A stretch of 64,000 nucleotides of DNA from Palsa-504 sp963767565 (GCA_963767565.1 CAVYEG010000014.1:1-64000); one strand, 5' to 3'. Shown: positions 45,424-55,658, counted from the stretch's first letter. Notes: generated by a model from the sequence alone, not told the origin. Program-made: numbers and translations.

Positions 45424-47667
45424 TCAGCTCCCGCCGGCGTCCTGCGGGTCGTCCGGCGGGAGCACCGGTTCCGGCCTGGTGTCCGCCGCCTTCGGCGGCA
45501 GGCTGGATCCGGGGGCAGCCGGGAACACGTCGGTGCCGGAAAGATCCCAGATGAAACCCGGGTCCGCAGCTGAGCGGGCCCGGGTTTCGCCTTCTGCGGG
45601 CAGCGCCGGCGGTGCCGGCGGGTAGTCCGCAGACACCGGAGCCGCCGCGAAATCCAGGTTCCGCTGGGTCGGCAGTTCCGCTGGCGTCCCGGACGCCGCC
45701 GGAGCCGGGCCGAAGCTCGCCGGAGCCGGGCCGAAGCTCGCCGGGGTCAGGCCGAGCGCGGGCATGGACAAGTCGAAGCCCTCGGGCGGCCGGGACAGGT
45801 CGAAGCGCGGCGGCGCGGGATCGGTCGTCTCGGCCGGCGGGTCCGCCATGTCCCTGGGCACCCGGATGCGGGCACTCAGCTCAGGAGGCGGGCCGCTGCC
45901 CGCGGCGGCCGGGAGCGGCCCCATCATGCGGTCCGGCGCGGGCGCGGGTCCCCAGGGCGGGGCGCCCGAGGCGTCCGGTGCGCCTGCCCCCCGGCCGGCC
46001 CGGTAGCTCCGGGTCCGCTGGGCTCCCAGGGCCGGCCTGGGTGCCGGGGTCAGCCCGGGCACCGTCGTCAGCGTCGCGGGCGGAGGTGCGCTGGCCGGAT
46101 GGCTGATCTCGCCGATGCCGCCGCCCTGCCAGCCGCCGGGGGACGGCCAGGCGTCCGCGACGGTCGCCGCGGCCGCGCCGACCGGCGGCAGACCGGACAG
46201 GCCCGGGTCGTTCCCGGGGCGATCCGGCCAGACCCGGTCAGCAGATACCCGGCCGGCAGCGACCCGGCCGGCCGGCACGCGGCGCGGCTCGCGGGCGTGC
46301 GCTCCGCCCGCAGCCGGCCCGGCGGGCCGGGCCGGACCCGCGGCACCCGATGCCGCGGCGGCGCGCCGCCGCCGCCGGGACCGGCCGGCCAGCACCGTCA
46401 CCACCAGCAGGATGATCAGCGCGCACACTCCGGTCACGGCGTAGCGCAGCACCGAACTAGCCAGGGTCCCCGCGCTCTGATGCTTCGGCGCGGCCGCGGC
46501 CGGCCGGGCCGGCTTGGCGGGCGGCGGGGTCGGCGGGGCGGTGGACGGGTGCACCTGGCGGGCGGACGTGATGTCGGCGGCCAGGTCCACGGCCCGCGCC
46601 GCGTTCACGATTCCGTACCCGGCTCCCGCGTCCGACTTGGGCGGCAGCGGCGGCAGGCTGGCCCCGTTGGCCCCGCTGGCCCCGGAACCCGTCGCCACCG
46701 TGCTCTCGACCAGGGCCTTCCTCACCTGGGCCGGAGTCAGCTGCGGGAACTTGGACAAGACCAGGGCGGCCACGCCGGCCACGATGCCGCTGGCCGTGCT
46801 GGTTGAGCTGAACTGCGAGTACGCGGCGGGCGGGGCGGCGGCCACCACGTTGACCCCCGGAGCGGTCAGCAACGGGTAGGAGTGCTTGCTGCTGAACGGC
46901 GCCAGCTGCCCGCCGCGGGTGACCGCGCCCACCGCGATCACGCCCGGGTAGGCGGCCGGGTAGTTGACCAGGCTCGAGCCCTGGCCGTCGTCGCCGGACG
47001 GGGCGACCAGGACCACGTTCTGGCGCAGCGCACTAGCCACCGCGGCCTGCTCGGCGGCGCTGCCGCCCTCGGCGGCCGGGTCCCCGCCGTGCGTGATGCC
47101 CAGCGTGCCCGGATCCAGGGGCAGGTCGATGACCCGCGCCCCGTGGGCGACCGCGTAGGTGATGCCGGCCGCGATCGCGGCCGGCAGCCGCCCGCTGACG
47201 GCCGGGCTGGCGGCCAGCGGGTCGTTGAACTCCAGCGTGGCCCGCACCGACAGGATCTTCGCGTCCGGCGCGATGCCGACCACGCCCTGGGTGCCGTGGT
47301 CCCCGTGGCCCGCGATGATGCCGGCCACGGCCGTGCCCTCGACGCCCCAGAAGGGACTGCCCGGCGCCCGCCCCGACCCGGTGTAGTCCGGCCCGGTGAT
47401 CACGCTGCCGGTCAGGTCCGGGTGGCTGGGGTCCACGCCGGTGCCCAGCACCGCGACGGTGACCCCGGCGCCGTCGCCCTGCGCCCAGGCCTGGCTGACG
47501 TTCAGCCCGGCCAGCCACCACTCCTGGCCCCGCACGGCGCTGCCCGTCACCGAACCCGCCGTCGCGCCCAGCGCGGGCGCGGCACCCAGCGCTACCAGCG
47601 CGGCAATGGCCGCCGTTAGTCCCGTGGCGCACGGCATCAATGTGCCGCGAAGCGATCGGTGTGACAC
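45424..47667 (-). CDS. Membrane-anchored subtilisin-like (S8/mycosin-type) pseudoprotease
   Basis: About 747 residues from the GTG at 47667. It has a signal peptide (residues 10-36), an S8 domain (about 40-390) and a transmembrane helix (about 430-450, LIILLVVTVLA). A long Pro/Ala-rich cytoplasmic tail follows. The fold matches mycosins of type VII secretion, but the catalytic Asp motif reads VAVLGTGVD (Gly75), the His motif reads VEGTAVAGIIAG (Glu110), and the oxyanion Asn region reads APSGDDG. Only the Ser (TSTAS, S290) remains. It therefore looks non-proteolytic and may bind peptides or act as a scaffold. No ESX genes are nearby. Converges on lon with nine bases between. Confidence 0.85.
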   Translation of the reverse strand: MSHRSLRGTLMPCATGLTAAIAALVALGAAPALGATAGSVTGSAVRGQEWWLAGLNVSQAWAQGDGAGVTVAVLGTGVDPSHPDLTGSVITGPDYTGSGRAPGSPFWGVEGTAVAGIIAGHGDHGTQGVVGIAPDAKILSVRATLEFNDPLAASPAVSGRLPAAIAAGITYAVAHGARVIDLPLDPGTLGITHGGDPAAEGGSAAEQAAVASALRQNVVLVAPSGDDGQGSSLVNYPAAYPGVIAVGAVTRGGQLAPFSSKHSYPLLTAPGVNVVAAAPPAAYSQFSSTSTASGIVAGVAALVLSKFPQLTPAQVRKALVESTVATGSGASGANGASLPPLPPKSDAGAGYGIVNAARAVDLAADITSARQVHPSTAPPTPPPAKPARPAAAAPKHQSAGTLASSVLRYAVTGVCALIILLVVTVLAGRSRRRRRAAAASGAAGPARPAGPAAGGAHAREPRRVPAGRVAAGRVSADRVWPDRPGNDPGLSGLPPVGAAAATVADAWPSPGGWQGGGIGEISHPASAPPPATLTTVPGLTPAPRPALGAQRTRSYRAGRGAGAPDASGAPPWGPAPAPDRMMGPLPAAAGSGPPPELSARIRVPRDMADPPAETTDPAPPRFDLSRPPEGFDLSMPALGLTPASFGPAPASFGPAPAASGTPAELPTQRNLDFAAAPVSADYPPAPPALPAEGETRARSAADPGFIWDLSGTDVFPAAPGSSLPPKAADTRPEPVLPPDDPQDAGGS

Positions 47668-47783
47668 CTTGGTCAGATATCTCCTCCGAGGCTGGCCGAG
47701 CTGGCCTCGGGTAGGGATGTTCGGCCGGCTATGCAATCGTGCCACGCACCCGGGCCCGGTGGAATGGACGATCCATTAATTGT

Positions 47784-48629
47784 TTACCGGATCGCAGTGA
47801 CCGAGACCACCGCGCCGGGCGGCAGGGCCAGCCGCTGCGCCGCGTTTCCGCCGTTCACGGCGATGGACACCAGTCCCGCGCTGTCGGCATAGGCGACCAG
47901 GTCGCCCGGGGCCACGGCCCCGAACATTTCCCGGTAAGGAATGGCCAGCCGATGACGGCCCGAGCCGATCACCCCGGTGCTGACCAACACGGTGCTGACC
48001 AACACGGTGCCGCCCGGTTTGACCCCGATTTCCGCGGCATCGGCCGCGGTAATGGTCAGCTGGATATTGCCGAACCGATCCACGGTCAGCACCTCGCCTT
48101 CGGCCACCGAATCACGGATCGTCCTTTCCGGGACCGGCAGCGTGACCAGATCCGCCACCTCGACCGGGGGGCCGGCCGCGTCGAGCCCGGCGCCCGCGGC
48201 CAGGTGCGCCGCTACCGGCATGAAGATGTCGCGGCCGTGGAACGTGGCCGCCGCCACCGGCTCCCGCCATAGCGTGCGGTTGGTCAGGCTGACCGCCCGG
48301 ACCGCCCCGCCGCACGCCGCCACCGCCCAGGACAGCAGCCCGTTGTCCGGGCCGACGAACACCGACTCGCCCGCGGCCACCGCGATCCCGCGCCGGCTGG
48401 TACCGACGCCCGGGTCGACCACGGCCACATGCACGGCAGGCGGCAGGAACGGAACGGTCTGGGCCAGCACCACCGCGCCGCGCCTGATGTCGCCCGGCCG
48501 GATCAGGTGGGTCAGGTCGATGATGGCGACCTGCGGCGCGATACCCGCGGCCACGCCGTGGCAGGCGGCCACGAACCCGTCTTCGAGCCCATAGTCGGTG
48601 AGGAAGCTCAGATAGCGAAAATGGGTCAC
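47784..48629 (-). CDS. S-adenosylmethionine hydroxide adenosyltransferase (DUF62) family protein
   Basis: A 281-residue protein of the fluorinase/chlorinase superfamily. Members of this subgroup hydrolyse SAM to adenosine and methionine. FLTDYGLEDGFVAACHGV is the N-terminal SAM-binding Asp region, VDPGVGTSRRGI and VGPDNGLLSW follow, and the Asp-Arg-His hydroxide-activating set is in TFHGRDIFMPVAAHLA. A short in-frame tandem duplication gives VLVSTVLVST. It is divergent from the DUF3263 gene. Confidence 0.92.
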   Translation of the reverse strand: MTHFRYLSFLTDYGLEDGFVAACHGVAAGIAPQVAIIDLTHLIRPGDIRRGAVVLAQTVPFLPPAVHVAVVDPGVGTSRRGIAVAAGESVFVGPDNGLLSWAVAACGGAVRAVSLTNRTLWREPVAAATFHGRDIFMPVAAHLAAGAGLDAAGPPVEVADLVTLPVPERTIRDSVAEGEVLTVDRFGNIQLTITAADAAEIGVKPGGTVLVSTVLVSTGVIGSGRHRLAIPYREMFGAVAPGDLVAYADSAGLVSIAVNGGNAAQRLALPPGAVVSVTAIR

Positions 48630-48664
48630 GATACAGGGTACGTTCGGGGATCACAGGAGGTCAC

Positions 48665-48919
48665 ATGTCCGGGTTGTCCGAACGCGACATGCGGATCCTC
48701 GCGTTCGAGCGGCGCGGCTGGCGCTCGCCCGGCGTCAAGGAGCAGGCCATCTCCGAAACCCTCGGCATCCCCGCCACCCGGTACTACCAGCTGCTGAACG
48801 AGCTGATCGACAAGCCGGAGGCCATGGCCTTCGACCCGGCGCTGGTCAAGCGGCTGCGCGCCCAGCGCGCTCGCCGCCAGCGGATCAGGTCCCCGCGGTC
48901 CAAGGGCCGCCCGGCGTGA
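48665..48919 (+). CDS. DUF3263 protein, small helix-turn-helix-like
   Basis: An 84-residue actinobacterial conserved protein. LSERDMRILAFERRGWR followed by KEQAISETLGIPATRYYQLLNELIDKPEA looks like a winged or simple HTH, and a basic C-terminal tail (RAQRARRQRIRSPRSKG) supports nucleic-acid binding. GGAGG precedes the ATG. The stop overlaps the otsB start by four bases. Confidence 0.9.
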   Translation: MSGLSERDMRILAFERRGWRSPGVKEQAISETLGIPATRYYQLLNELIDKPEAMAFDPALVKRLRAQRARRQRIRSPRSKGRPA

Positions 48920-49740
48920 GCCCGCCGCTGCCGCGGGCCCGGACCGCCGCGGGCCAGGCCGGGCTCGACGCGCTGCTGGCCGCCCCGGAAAAAGCCCTGG
49001 TCGGCACCGACTTCGACGGCACGCTGGCCCCGATCGTGCCCGACCCGCAGGCCGCCCGGGCCCTGCCCGGCGCCGCCCCCGCGCTGGCCCGGCTGGCCCG
49101 GGCGGTGGGCACGGTCGCGGTCATCACCGGCCGGCCCGCCGCCGAGGCGGTCCGCTACGGCCGCCTGGATGCCGTGCCCGGCCTGATCGTGCTCGGCCAC
49201 TACGGCGGCCAGCGCTGGCAGGACGGCCAGCTCACCGGCCCGGGCACGCCGCCCGCCATCGCCGCGGCCCGCCAGGCCCTGCCCGGCCTGCTCGAGCGAG
49301 CCGGCGCCGGCCCCGGCACCTGGGTCGAGGACAAGGAGCTGGCGCTGGCCGTGCACACCCGCCGCGCCGCCGACCCGGAGGCCGCGCTGCGCCGCCTGGC
49401 CGGCCCGCTCACCGAGCTGGCGGCCGGGCTGGGCCTGGCCGCCGAGCCGGGCCGCCTGGTCATCGAGCTCCGCCTGCCGGGCACGGACAAGGGCGCCGCC
49501 CTGACCGGCCTGGTCGCCGAGCGCGGCGCGGGCTCGGTGCTGTTCTGCGGCGACGACCTGGGCGACCTGCCCGCCTTCGCGGCCGTCCGGGAGCTGCGCG
49601 CGGCCGGCTTGCCGGGCTGCGCAGCGGCCAGCGCCAGCCCCGAGTCCCCGCAGGTCGCGGCCGCCGCCGACCTCGTCGTCGAGGGGCCGGAGGGCATCGT
49701 GGCCCTGCTGACCGCGCTGGCCGACCGCCTGGAGCCGTGA
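48916..49740 (+). CDS. otsB: Trehalose-6-phosphate phosphatase
   Basis: A 274-residue HAD phosphatase: motif I GTDFDGTLAPIV, motif II AVITGRP, Lys motif LPGTDKGAAL, motif IV FCGDDLGDLPAF. It completes trehalose synthesis started by OtsA. The GTG start is coupled to the DUF3263 gene. otsA lies convergent, 135 bases away, instead of in one operon; that gap holds no recognisable gene. Confidence 0.94.
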   Translation: MSPPLPRARTAAGQAGLDALLAAPEKALVGTDFDGTLAPIVPDPQAARALPGAAPALARLARAVGTVAVITGRPAAEAVRYGRLDAVPGLIVLGHYGGQRWQDGQLTGPGTPPAIAAARQALPGLLERAGAGPGTWVEDKELALAVHTRRAADPEAALRRLAGPLTELAAGLGLAAEPGRLVIELRLPGTDKGAALTGLVAERGAGSVLFCGDDLGDLPAFAAVRELRAAGLPGCAAASASPESPQVAAAADLVVEGPEGIVALLTALADRLEP

Positions 49741-49875
49741 CCGGGCGAGGGACTGGAGGGACTCACGGGAGCCGGGGGCATTAAAGGCAGGCGGCCGAAC
49801 GGTCCGTAGTGCGTGCGGCCCTCACCGGGTCCAGCGCCGCCAGCCTTCCGAACGAGCCTGGCTGCGTGCGGCCCC

Positions 49876-51444
49876 TCAGCGGTCCAGCGCGGCCAGCTGG
49901 TCGCCCAGCCAGCGGGCGGGCGGGCTGGCTTCGGCGGTGGCGGCCAGGGCGGCGCTGCGCCGCCTGCGCTCGTCGTCGGGCATGGCCAGCGCCTGGTGCA
50001 GGGCGGCCGCGGTCTCGCTGACGTCGTACGGGTTGACCAGCAGCGCGTGCGGGCCCAGGGTCGCGGCCGCGCCCGCCTCGCGGGACAGCACCAGCGCGCA
50101 GCCGTCCCTGGACAGCACCGGCCCCTCCTGGGCCACCAGGTTCATGCCGTCCCTGATCGGGTTGACCAGCAGCACGTCGGCCACCGTGCAGGCGGCCAGC
50201 GAGCGGGCGTAGTCGTCCCGCACCTCCAGGATCACCGGCTCCCAGTCCGGGGTGCGGAACTGGTCGGCGATCTGCCGCGCGGTCCGCTCCACCAGCTCGG
50301 TGTAGGCGCGGTACTCCGGCACCGCTGACCGCGACGGGTAGGCGAAGGCCAGGTGGACGACCCGGCCGTGCCATTCGGGGCGGCTGGCGAGCAGCTCGCG
50401 GTAGGCGGCCAGGCCGCGGACGATGTTCTTGGACAGCTCGGTCCGGTCGACCCGGACGACCAGCTTGCGGCCGCGGGCCGCCTGGCTCAGCGCGGTGATG
50501 TGATCGCGCACATCTTCTGCTCGGGCCCGGCCGCGCAGCGCGGCGGCGTCGATGCCGAGCGGGTGGACGGCCACCTCGGTGGCGTGGCCGTCGTACAGCA
50601 CCCAGCCGGCCTGCCCCGCGCCACGGGCCTGCGACCTGATCACCTGCGCGCCCAGGATCGCCTCGCAGCAGTCCAGGAACGCGCCCGCCCACCGGGCGGC
50701 ATGAAAGCCCGCGTGATCCGCGCCCAGGATGCCCGCCAGCACGGCCCGGCCGACCTCGTCGGGCAGCATCCGGTAGTAGTCCGGCGGGGCCCACGGGGTG
50801 TGCGAGAAGTGCGCGATGCCGAGATCAGCGCGGCCGCCCAGCCGGTCGCCCAGCCGCTGGCGCAGCATCCGGGGGGCCAGGCTGAGGTGGTAGTCCTGGA
50901 TCAGCGCGCGGACCGGCACCCGGGCCTCATCCGCCCGGGCCTCGTCGGCCAGCCCGGCCGCGAACGCCTCGTTGTAGGCCAGGTAGGACTGCCAGTCCCG
51001 GCGGAACTGGCGGCCGAACTGCGGCTGGTCCGGCGTGTCGAACAGCAGGTGGTGGACGAACCACAGCACCGAGTTGGCCACGTTGTTGTAGGCCCGGTCG
51101 AAGGTGTCAGGCGCGATGTCCAGCATCCGGACCCGGACGCCGGCCGGGCCGGACAGGCCCGCAGGCAGCGCCACGTCCCCGGCGTCCTCGCGGTCCCCGG
51201 CGTCCTCGCGGTCCTCGCGGTCCTCGCCGTCCGCGGCGTCCTGGCGTCGCGCCGCGGCCCGGTCGGCGTCGCTGAACGGCGCGCAGACCCAGGTCACCTC
51301 GGATTCCGCCGTTATCCCGGCCAGCCCGGAGGTCACCCCGGAGATCAGCCCGCCGCCGCCGCGCCGCCCGGTCAGGGTGCCGTCCGCACCGAAGTGGTAC
51401 GAGACCGGGCCGCGGTTGGACGCGAGCAGAACCCGTTGCTTCAT
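49876..51444 (-). CDS. otsA: Trehalose-6-phosphate synthase (GT20)
   Basis: A 522-residue enzyme joining UDP-glucose (or GDP-glucose) and glucose-6-phosphate. LLASNRGPVSYHFGADGTLTGRRGGGGLISGV is the substrate loop with the Arg and Gly-rich turn. IQDYHLSLAPRMLRQRL, the VRVDRTELSKNIVRGLAAY donor site and VNPIRDGMNLVAQE follow. An Asp/Glu/Arg-rich insertion (residues about 70-90, EDREDAGD units) comes from short tandem DNA repeats near 51186-51241 and is probably disordered. Trehalose is an osmoprotectant and spore reserve. Confidence 0.95.
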   Translation of the reverse strand: MKQRVLLASNRGPVSYHFGADGTLTGRRGGGGLISGVTSGLAGITAESEVTWVCAPFSDADRAAARRQDAADGEDREDREDAGDREDAGDVALPAGLSGPAGVRVRMLDIAPDTFDRAYNNVANSVLWFVHHLLFDTPDQPQFGRQFRRDWQSYLAYNEAFAAGLADEARADEARVPVRALIQDYHLSLAPRMLRQRLGDRLGGRADLGIAHFSHTPWAPPDYYRMLPDEVGRAVLAGILGADHAGFHAARWAGAFLDCCEAILGAQVIRSQARGAGQAGWVLYDGHATEVAVHPLGIDAAALRGRARAEDVRDHITALSQAARGRKLVVRVDRTELSKNIVRGLAAYRELLASRPEWHGRVVHLAFAYPSRSAVPEYRAYTELVERTARQIADQFRTPDWEPVILEVRDDYARSLAACTVADVLLVNPIRDGMNLVAQEGPVLSRDGCALVLSREAGAAATLGPHALLVNPYDVSETAAALHQALAMPDDERRRRSAALAATAEASPPARWLGDQLAALDR

Positions 51445-51470
51445 TCCGGCAGGCTAATGCCCAGGGGGGT

Positions 51471-51529
51471 ACGGGGGGACGGGTAGTCCCCCCGTGCGGG
51501 GGGTCCCCGGGGGGTCGTCCCCCCGGGGA
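51471..51529. other. Two very GC-rich hairpins upstream of otsA/riboswitch
   Basis: ACGGGGGGAC-GGGTA-GTCCCCCCGT (51471-51495) and TCCCCGGGGGG-TCGT-CCCCCCGGGGA (51504-51529). They lie between otsA (leftward) and the SAM riboswitch (rightward). They may insulate the divergent units or structure the otsA leader. Confidence 0.6.
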
Positions 51530-51572
51530 TGGCACTGGTACTCTTATCTCGTTTGGGACACAACTGAATAAC

Positions 51573-51714
51573 GCTCATCCAGAGGGGTGGAGGGATCGGC
51601 CCTGCGAAGCCCCGGCAACCTATCGCGTATCTATGCCCGTTTCCGGGCGGCGAGGCGCGTGACATGGTGCCAAGTCCGGCCCGCGGTCACGGCGACCGCT
51701 GGGAAAGATGGGGA
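51573..51714 (+). promoter_or_regulatory. SAM riboswitch (S-box, SAM-I/IV clan) controlling thrC
   Basis: The conserved S-box core is readable: CTCATCC-AGAGGGGTGGAGGGA, then GGCCC-TGCGAA-GCCCCGGCAACC, a variable arm, GGTGCCAAGTCC, and the closing GGGAAAGATGGGG that pairs with the 5' CTCATCC. It ends 16-20 bases before the thrC start, so it may sequester the ribosome site when SAM is high. SAM control of threonine synthase makes sense because threonine and methionine share homoserine. Confidence 0.9.
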
Positions 51715-51729
51715 AGGAAGGCCTCGCCG

Positions 51730-53001
51730 GTGACCACAGCAACGACACAGAACACTCGCTCCTGTCCGGGCGCTGCTTCCGGGTTCGGCTACGCCACCGG
51801 GCTGTCCTGCCGCGAGTGCGGCCGGGTGTACCCGCTCGGGCCGAGCTACGCGTGCCAGGAGTGCTTCGGACCGCTCGAGGTCTGTTACGACTACCCGCGG
51901 CTGGACCGGTCCGGCATCGAGGCGGGCCCGCCGAACATGTGGCGGTACGCGCCGCTGCTGCCGGTGCCGCAGGACATCGCGGACCGGCCCACCACCGAGC
52001 CGGGGTACACCAGGCTGATCCGGGCCGACAACCTGGCCCGCGCCCTGGGCCTGCGCCGGCTGTGGATCAAGGACGACCGCGGCAACCCGACCCACTCGTT
52101 CAAGGACCGGGTGGTGGCGGTGGCCCTGGCCGCCGCCACCGAGATGGGCTTCAAGGTGCTGGCCTGCCCGTCCACCGGCAACCTGGCCAACGCGGTGGCC
52201 GCCGCGGCGGCCCGGGCCGGCATCCGGTCGGTGGTGCTGGTGCCCGCCAACCTGGAGCTGCAGAAGATCATCACCACGTCGGTCTACGGCGGCACGTTCG
52301 TCACCGTGGACGGTACCTACGACGACGTGAACCGGCTGGCTTCGGAGCTGGCGGGCGAGCATGAGGACTGGGCGTTCGTCAACGTGAACGTGCGGCCGTA
52401 TTACGCCGAGGGGTCCAAGACCATCGCCTTCGAGATCGCCGAGCAGCTCGGCTGGCGGATCCCGCCGCAGGTCGTGGTGCCCATCGCGTCCGGGGCGCAG
52501 CTGGTCAAGGTGGACAAGGGCTTCACCGAGCTGACCTCGCTGGGCCTGGTGCCGCAGGCGCCGTGGCGGGTGTTCGGCGCCCAGGCCACCGGTTGCTCGC
52601 CGGTGTCGGCCGCGTTCGCGGCCGGGCACGACGTGGTGCGCCCGGTCAAGCCGGACACCATCGCCAAGTCGCTGGCCATCGGCAACCCGGCCGACGGGCC
52701 CTACGTGCTCGACGTGGTGCGGCGCACCGGCGGCTCGATCGCCGACGTGAGCGATGACGAGATCGTCGATTCGATGCGGCTGCTGGCCTCGACCGAGGGC
52801 ATCTTCGGCGAGACGGCCGGCGGGGTCACGCTGGGCGTGCTGCGCAAGCTGCTGGCCGCCGGGCAGCTCGACCCGGACGCCGAGACCGTGATCATCAACT
52901 CCGGCGACGGGCTGAAGACCCCCGACGTGATCGCCGAGGCCGTGCCGCTGCCCGCGCCGATCCGGCCCACCCTCGAGGCGTTCGGCGAGGCGGTCCCGTG
53001 A
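51730..53001 (+). CDS. thrC: Threonine synthase
   Basis: A 423-residue PLP enzyme converting O-phosphohomoserine to threonine. An N-terminal zinc-ribbon-like segment (LSCRECGRVYPLGPSYACQECFG) precedes the fold-type II core. The PLP Lys is in NPTHSFKDRVVAVAL, the phosphate loop is STGNLANAV, and INSGDGLKTPDV closes the site. The GTG at 51730 follows GGAAGGAAGG just after the riboswitch. It overlaps the MoaD-like gene by four bases. Confidence 0.95.
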   Translation: MTTATTQNTRSCPGAASGFGYATGLSCRECGRVYPLGPSYACQECFGPLEVCYDYPRLDRSGIEAGPPNMWRYAPLLPVPQDIADRPTTEPGYTRLIRADNLARALGLRRLWIKDDRGNPTHSFKDRVVAVALAAATEMGFKVLACPSTGNLANAVAAAAARAGIRSVVLVPANLELQKIITTSVYGGTFVTVDGTYDDVNRLASELAGEHEDWAFVNVNVRPYYAEGSKTIAFEIAEQLGWRIPPQVVVPIASGAQLVKVDKGFTELTSLGLVPQAPWRVFGAQATGCSPVSAAFAAGHDVVRPVKPDTIAKSLAIGNPADGPYVLDVVRRTGGSIADVSDDEIVDSMRLLASTEGIFGETAGGVTLGVLRKLLAAGQLDPDAETVIINSGDGLKTPDVIAEAVPLPAPIRPTLEAFGEAVP

Positions 53002-53303
53002 GCGTGCACGTGCGCATCCCGACCATCCTGCGGTCCTACACCGGCGGCGCGGCGGAGGTGACCGCCGCCGCGGGCACGCTGCGCGAGATCATCGCCGGCC
53101 TGGACGCCGCCTACCCGGGCCTGGCCGGCCGGCTGCTGGACGACGGCGGCCAGCTGCGCCGGTTCGTCAACGTGTACGTGGGCGAGGAAGACGTGCGCTT
53201 CGCGCAGGGACTCGACACGCCGGTGGCCGCCGGCGCCCGCGTCTCGGTCATCCCCGCGGTGGCCGGCGGAGCTGCGGGCCGGCGCGGACGGGACCGCGGC
53301 TGA
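52998..53303 (+). CDS. MoaD/ThiS-like ubiquitin-fold sulfur carrier with C-terminal extension
   Basis: A 101-residue beta-grasp protein. VHVRIPTILRSYTGG starts the fold, FVNVYVGEEDVRFAQGLDTPV lies mid-fold, and VSVIPAVAGG is the thiocarboxylate tail. Instead of ending at Gly-Gly, the chain continues with AAGRRGRDRG. An active form would need trimming, as known for other extended sulfur carriers. It is coupled to thrC, a conserved actinobacterial pairing; relatives such as CysO supply sulfur for cysteine synthesis. Confidence 0.88.
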   Translation: MSVHVRIPTILRSYTGGAAEVTAAAGTLREIIAGLDAAYPGLAGRLLDDGGQLRRFVNVYVGEEDVRFAQGLDTPVAAGARVSVIPAVAGGAAGRRGRDRG

Positions 53304-53498
53304 CATGGGCTAGATAACGTGTTTGGTGGCTAAGTGGCGCCAGGCGCGCTCGGTACGCGGTAAGGTCGTTTCCGGTCGCCGTCGGACGGGGGCGTGTTTC
53401 GTGCTTTCCGCGAGCCGTTCTCACCCGGTGCGATCGACGGGTTCCGCGTTGGCAAGGGCGGGGCTCGAGGCCCGAGCGCAGTTAGGGAGTTGTTTGGA

Positions 53499-53702
53499 AT
53501 GGCTCAGGGCACCGTCAAATGGTTCAACCCGGACAAGGGATACGGCTTTATCGCCGTCGACGGTGGCAAGGACGTCTTCGTCCACTTCTCGGCTATCCAG
53601 TCGGATGGCTACCGCACCCTCGAAGAGGGCCAGCGGGTCGAGTTCGAGATCACGCAAAGCGACCGGGGCGCGCAAGCCGACAAGGTAATCGTCGTCCCGT
53701 AG
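53499..53702 (+). CDS. Cold-shock protein (CspA family)
   Basis: A 67-residue single-stranded nucleic-acid chaperone. RNP1 KGYGFIAV and RNP2 DVFVHFSAI are intact in a standard-length protein (GTVKWFNPDKGYGFI). AGGGAG lies nine bases before the ATG. About 195 bases without a gene precede it (53304-53498); they hold a GCTCG/CGAGC hairpin and would form the long structured leader typical of csp genes. A strong terminator follows. Confidence 0.96.
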   Translation: MAQGTVKWFNPDKGYGFIAVDGGKDVFVHFSAIQSDGYRTLEEGQRVEFEITQSDRGAQADKVIVVP

Positions 53703-53729
53703 GTTTCGCAGATCTGCCGGGTACACCAG

Positions 53730-53761
53730 ATCGGCCCGGCCCCGTCTGGGGCCGGGCCGAT
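53730..53761 (+). terminator. Terminator after cspA
   Basis: A perfect 14-bp stem (ATCGGCCCGGCCCC) with GTCT loop and exact complement, starting 27 bases after the stop and followed by CTTATT. It separates cspA from groEL. Confidence 0.88.
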
Positions 53762-53792
53762 CTTATTCCCGGGCCTGATTTCTGAGCTTCCG

Positions 53793-53819
53793 TTTGCACT
53801 CTCCCTATGAGAGTGCTAG
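53793..53819 (+). promoter_or_regulatory. CIRCE element 1 overlapping the groEL promoter
   Basis: TTTGCACTC-N9-GAGTGCTAG fits the HrcA-binding CIRCE consensus. TTGCAC (53794-53799), a 17-base spacer and TAGACA (53817-53822) form a likely promoter through the same DNA, so HrcA bound here would block it. Confidence 0.85.
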
Positions 53820-53827
53820 ACATGGTG

Positions 53828-53854
53828 CTGGCACTCTGCATGCCTGAGTGCCAG
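53828..53854 (+). promoter_or_regulatory. CIRCE element 2 upstream of groEL
   Basis: CTGGCACTC-N9-GAGTGCCAG, a perfect inverted repeat, eight bases after the first CIRCE. The tandem pair would lie at the start of the groEL transcript and should tighten HrcA repression. Confidence 0.88.
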
Positions 53855-53974
53855 CAGTATGGCGGGATCGGGCGATGAGGCACGACCTCGCGGCAGGAAG
53901 AGACTGTCCGCAGGTGATGCCGTCCGTCGCGGGCGTCGGCTCGGTCACGCACACGCCACGGAGGACTGGAGCCT

Positions 53975-55600
<1,626 letters not shown>

Positions 55601-55623
55601 TTTCCTAGTCGTCCAAAGTCTGC

Positions 55624-55658
55624 CAGAACGGCCCGGAGCCTGGCTCCGGGCCGTTCTG
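55624..55658 (+). terminator. Terminator after groEL
   Basis: CAGAACGGCCCGGAGCC folds onto GGCTCCGGGCCGTTCTG with a one-base nominal loop (effectively a tight 4-6 base loop), 23 bases past the stop. The remaining 270 bases to the next gene hold another inverted repeat and no gene. Confidence 0.85.

Noticed and set aside
45424..47667. Active type VII secretion mycosin
   Set aside because: Catalytic Asp and His are replaced and no ESX component is nearby.
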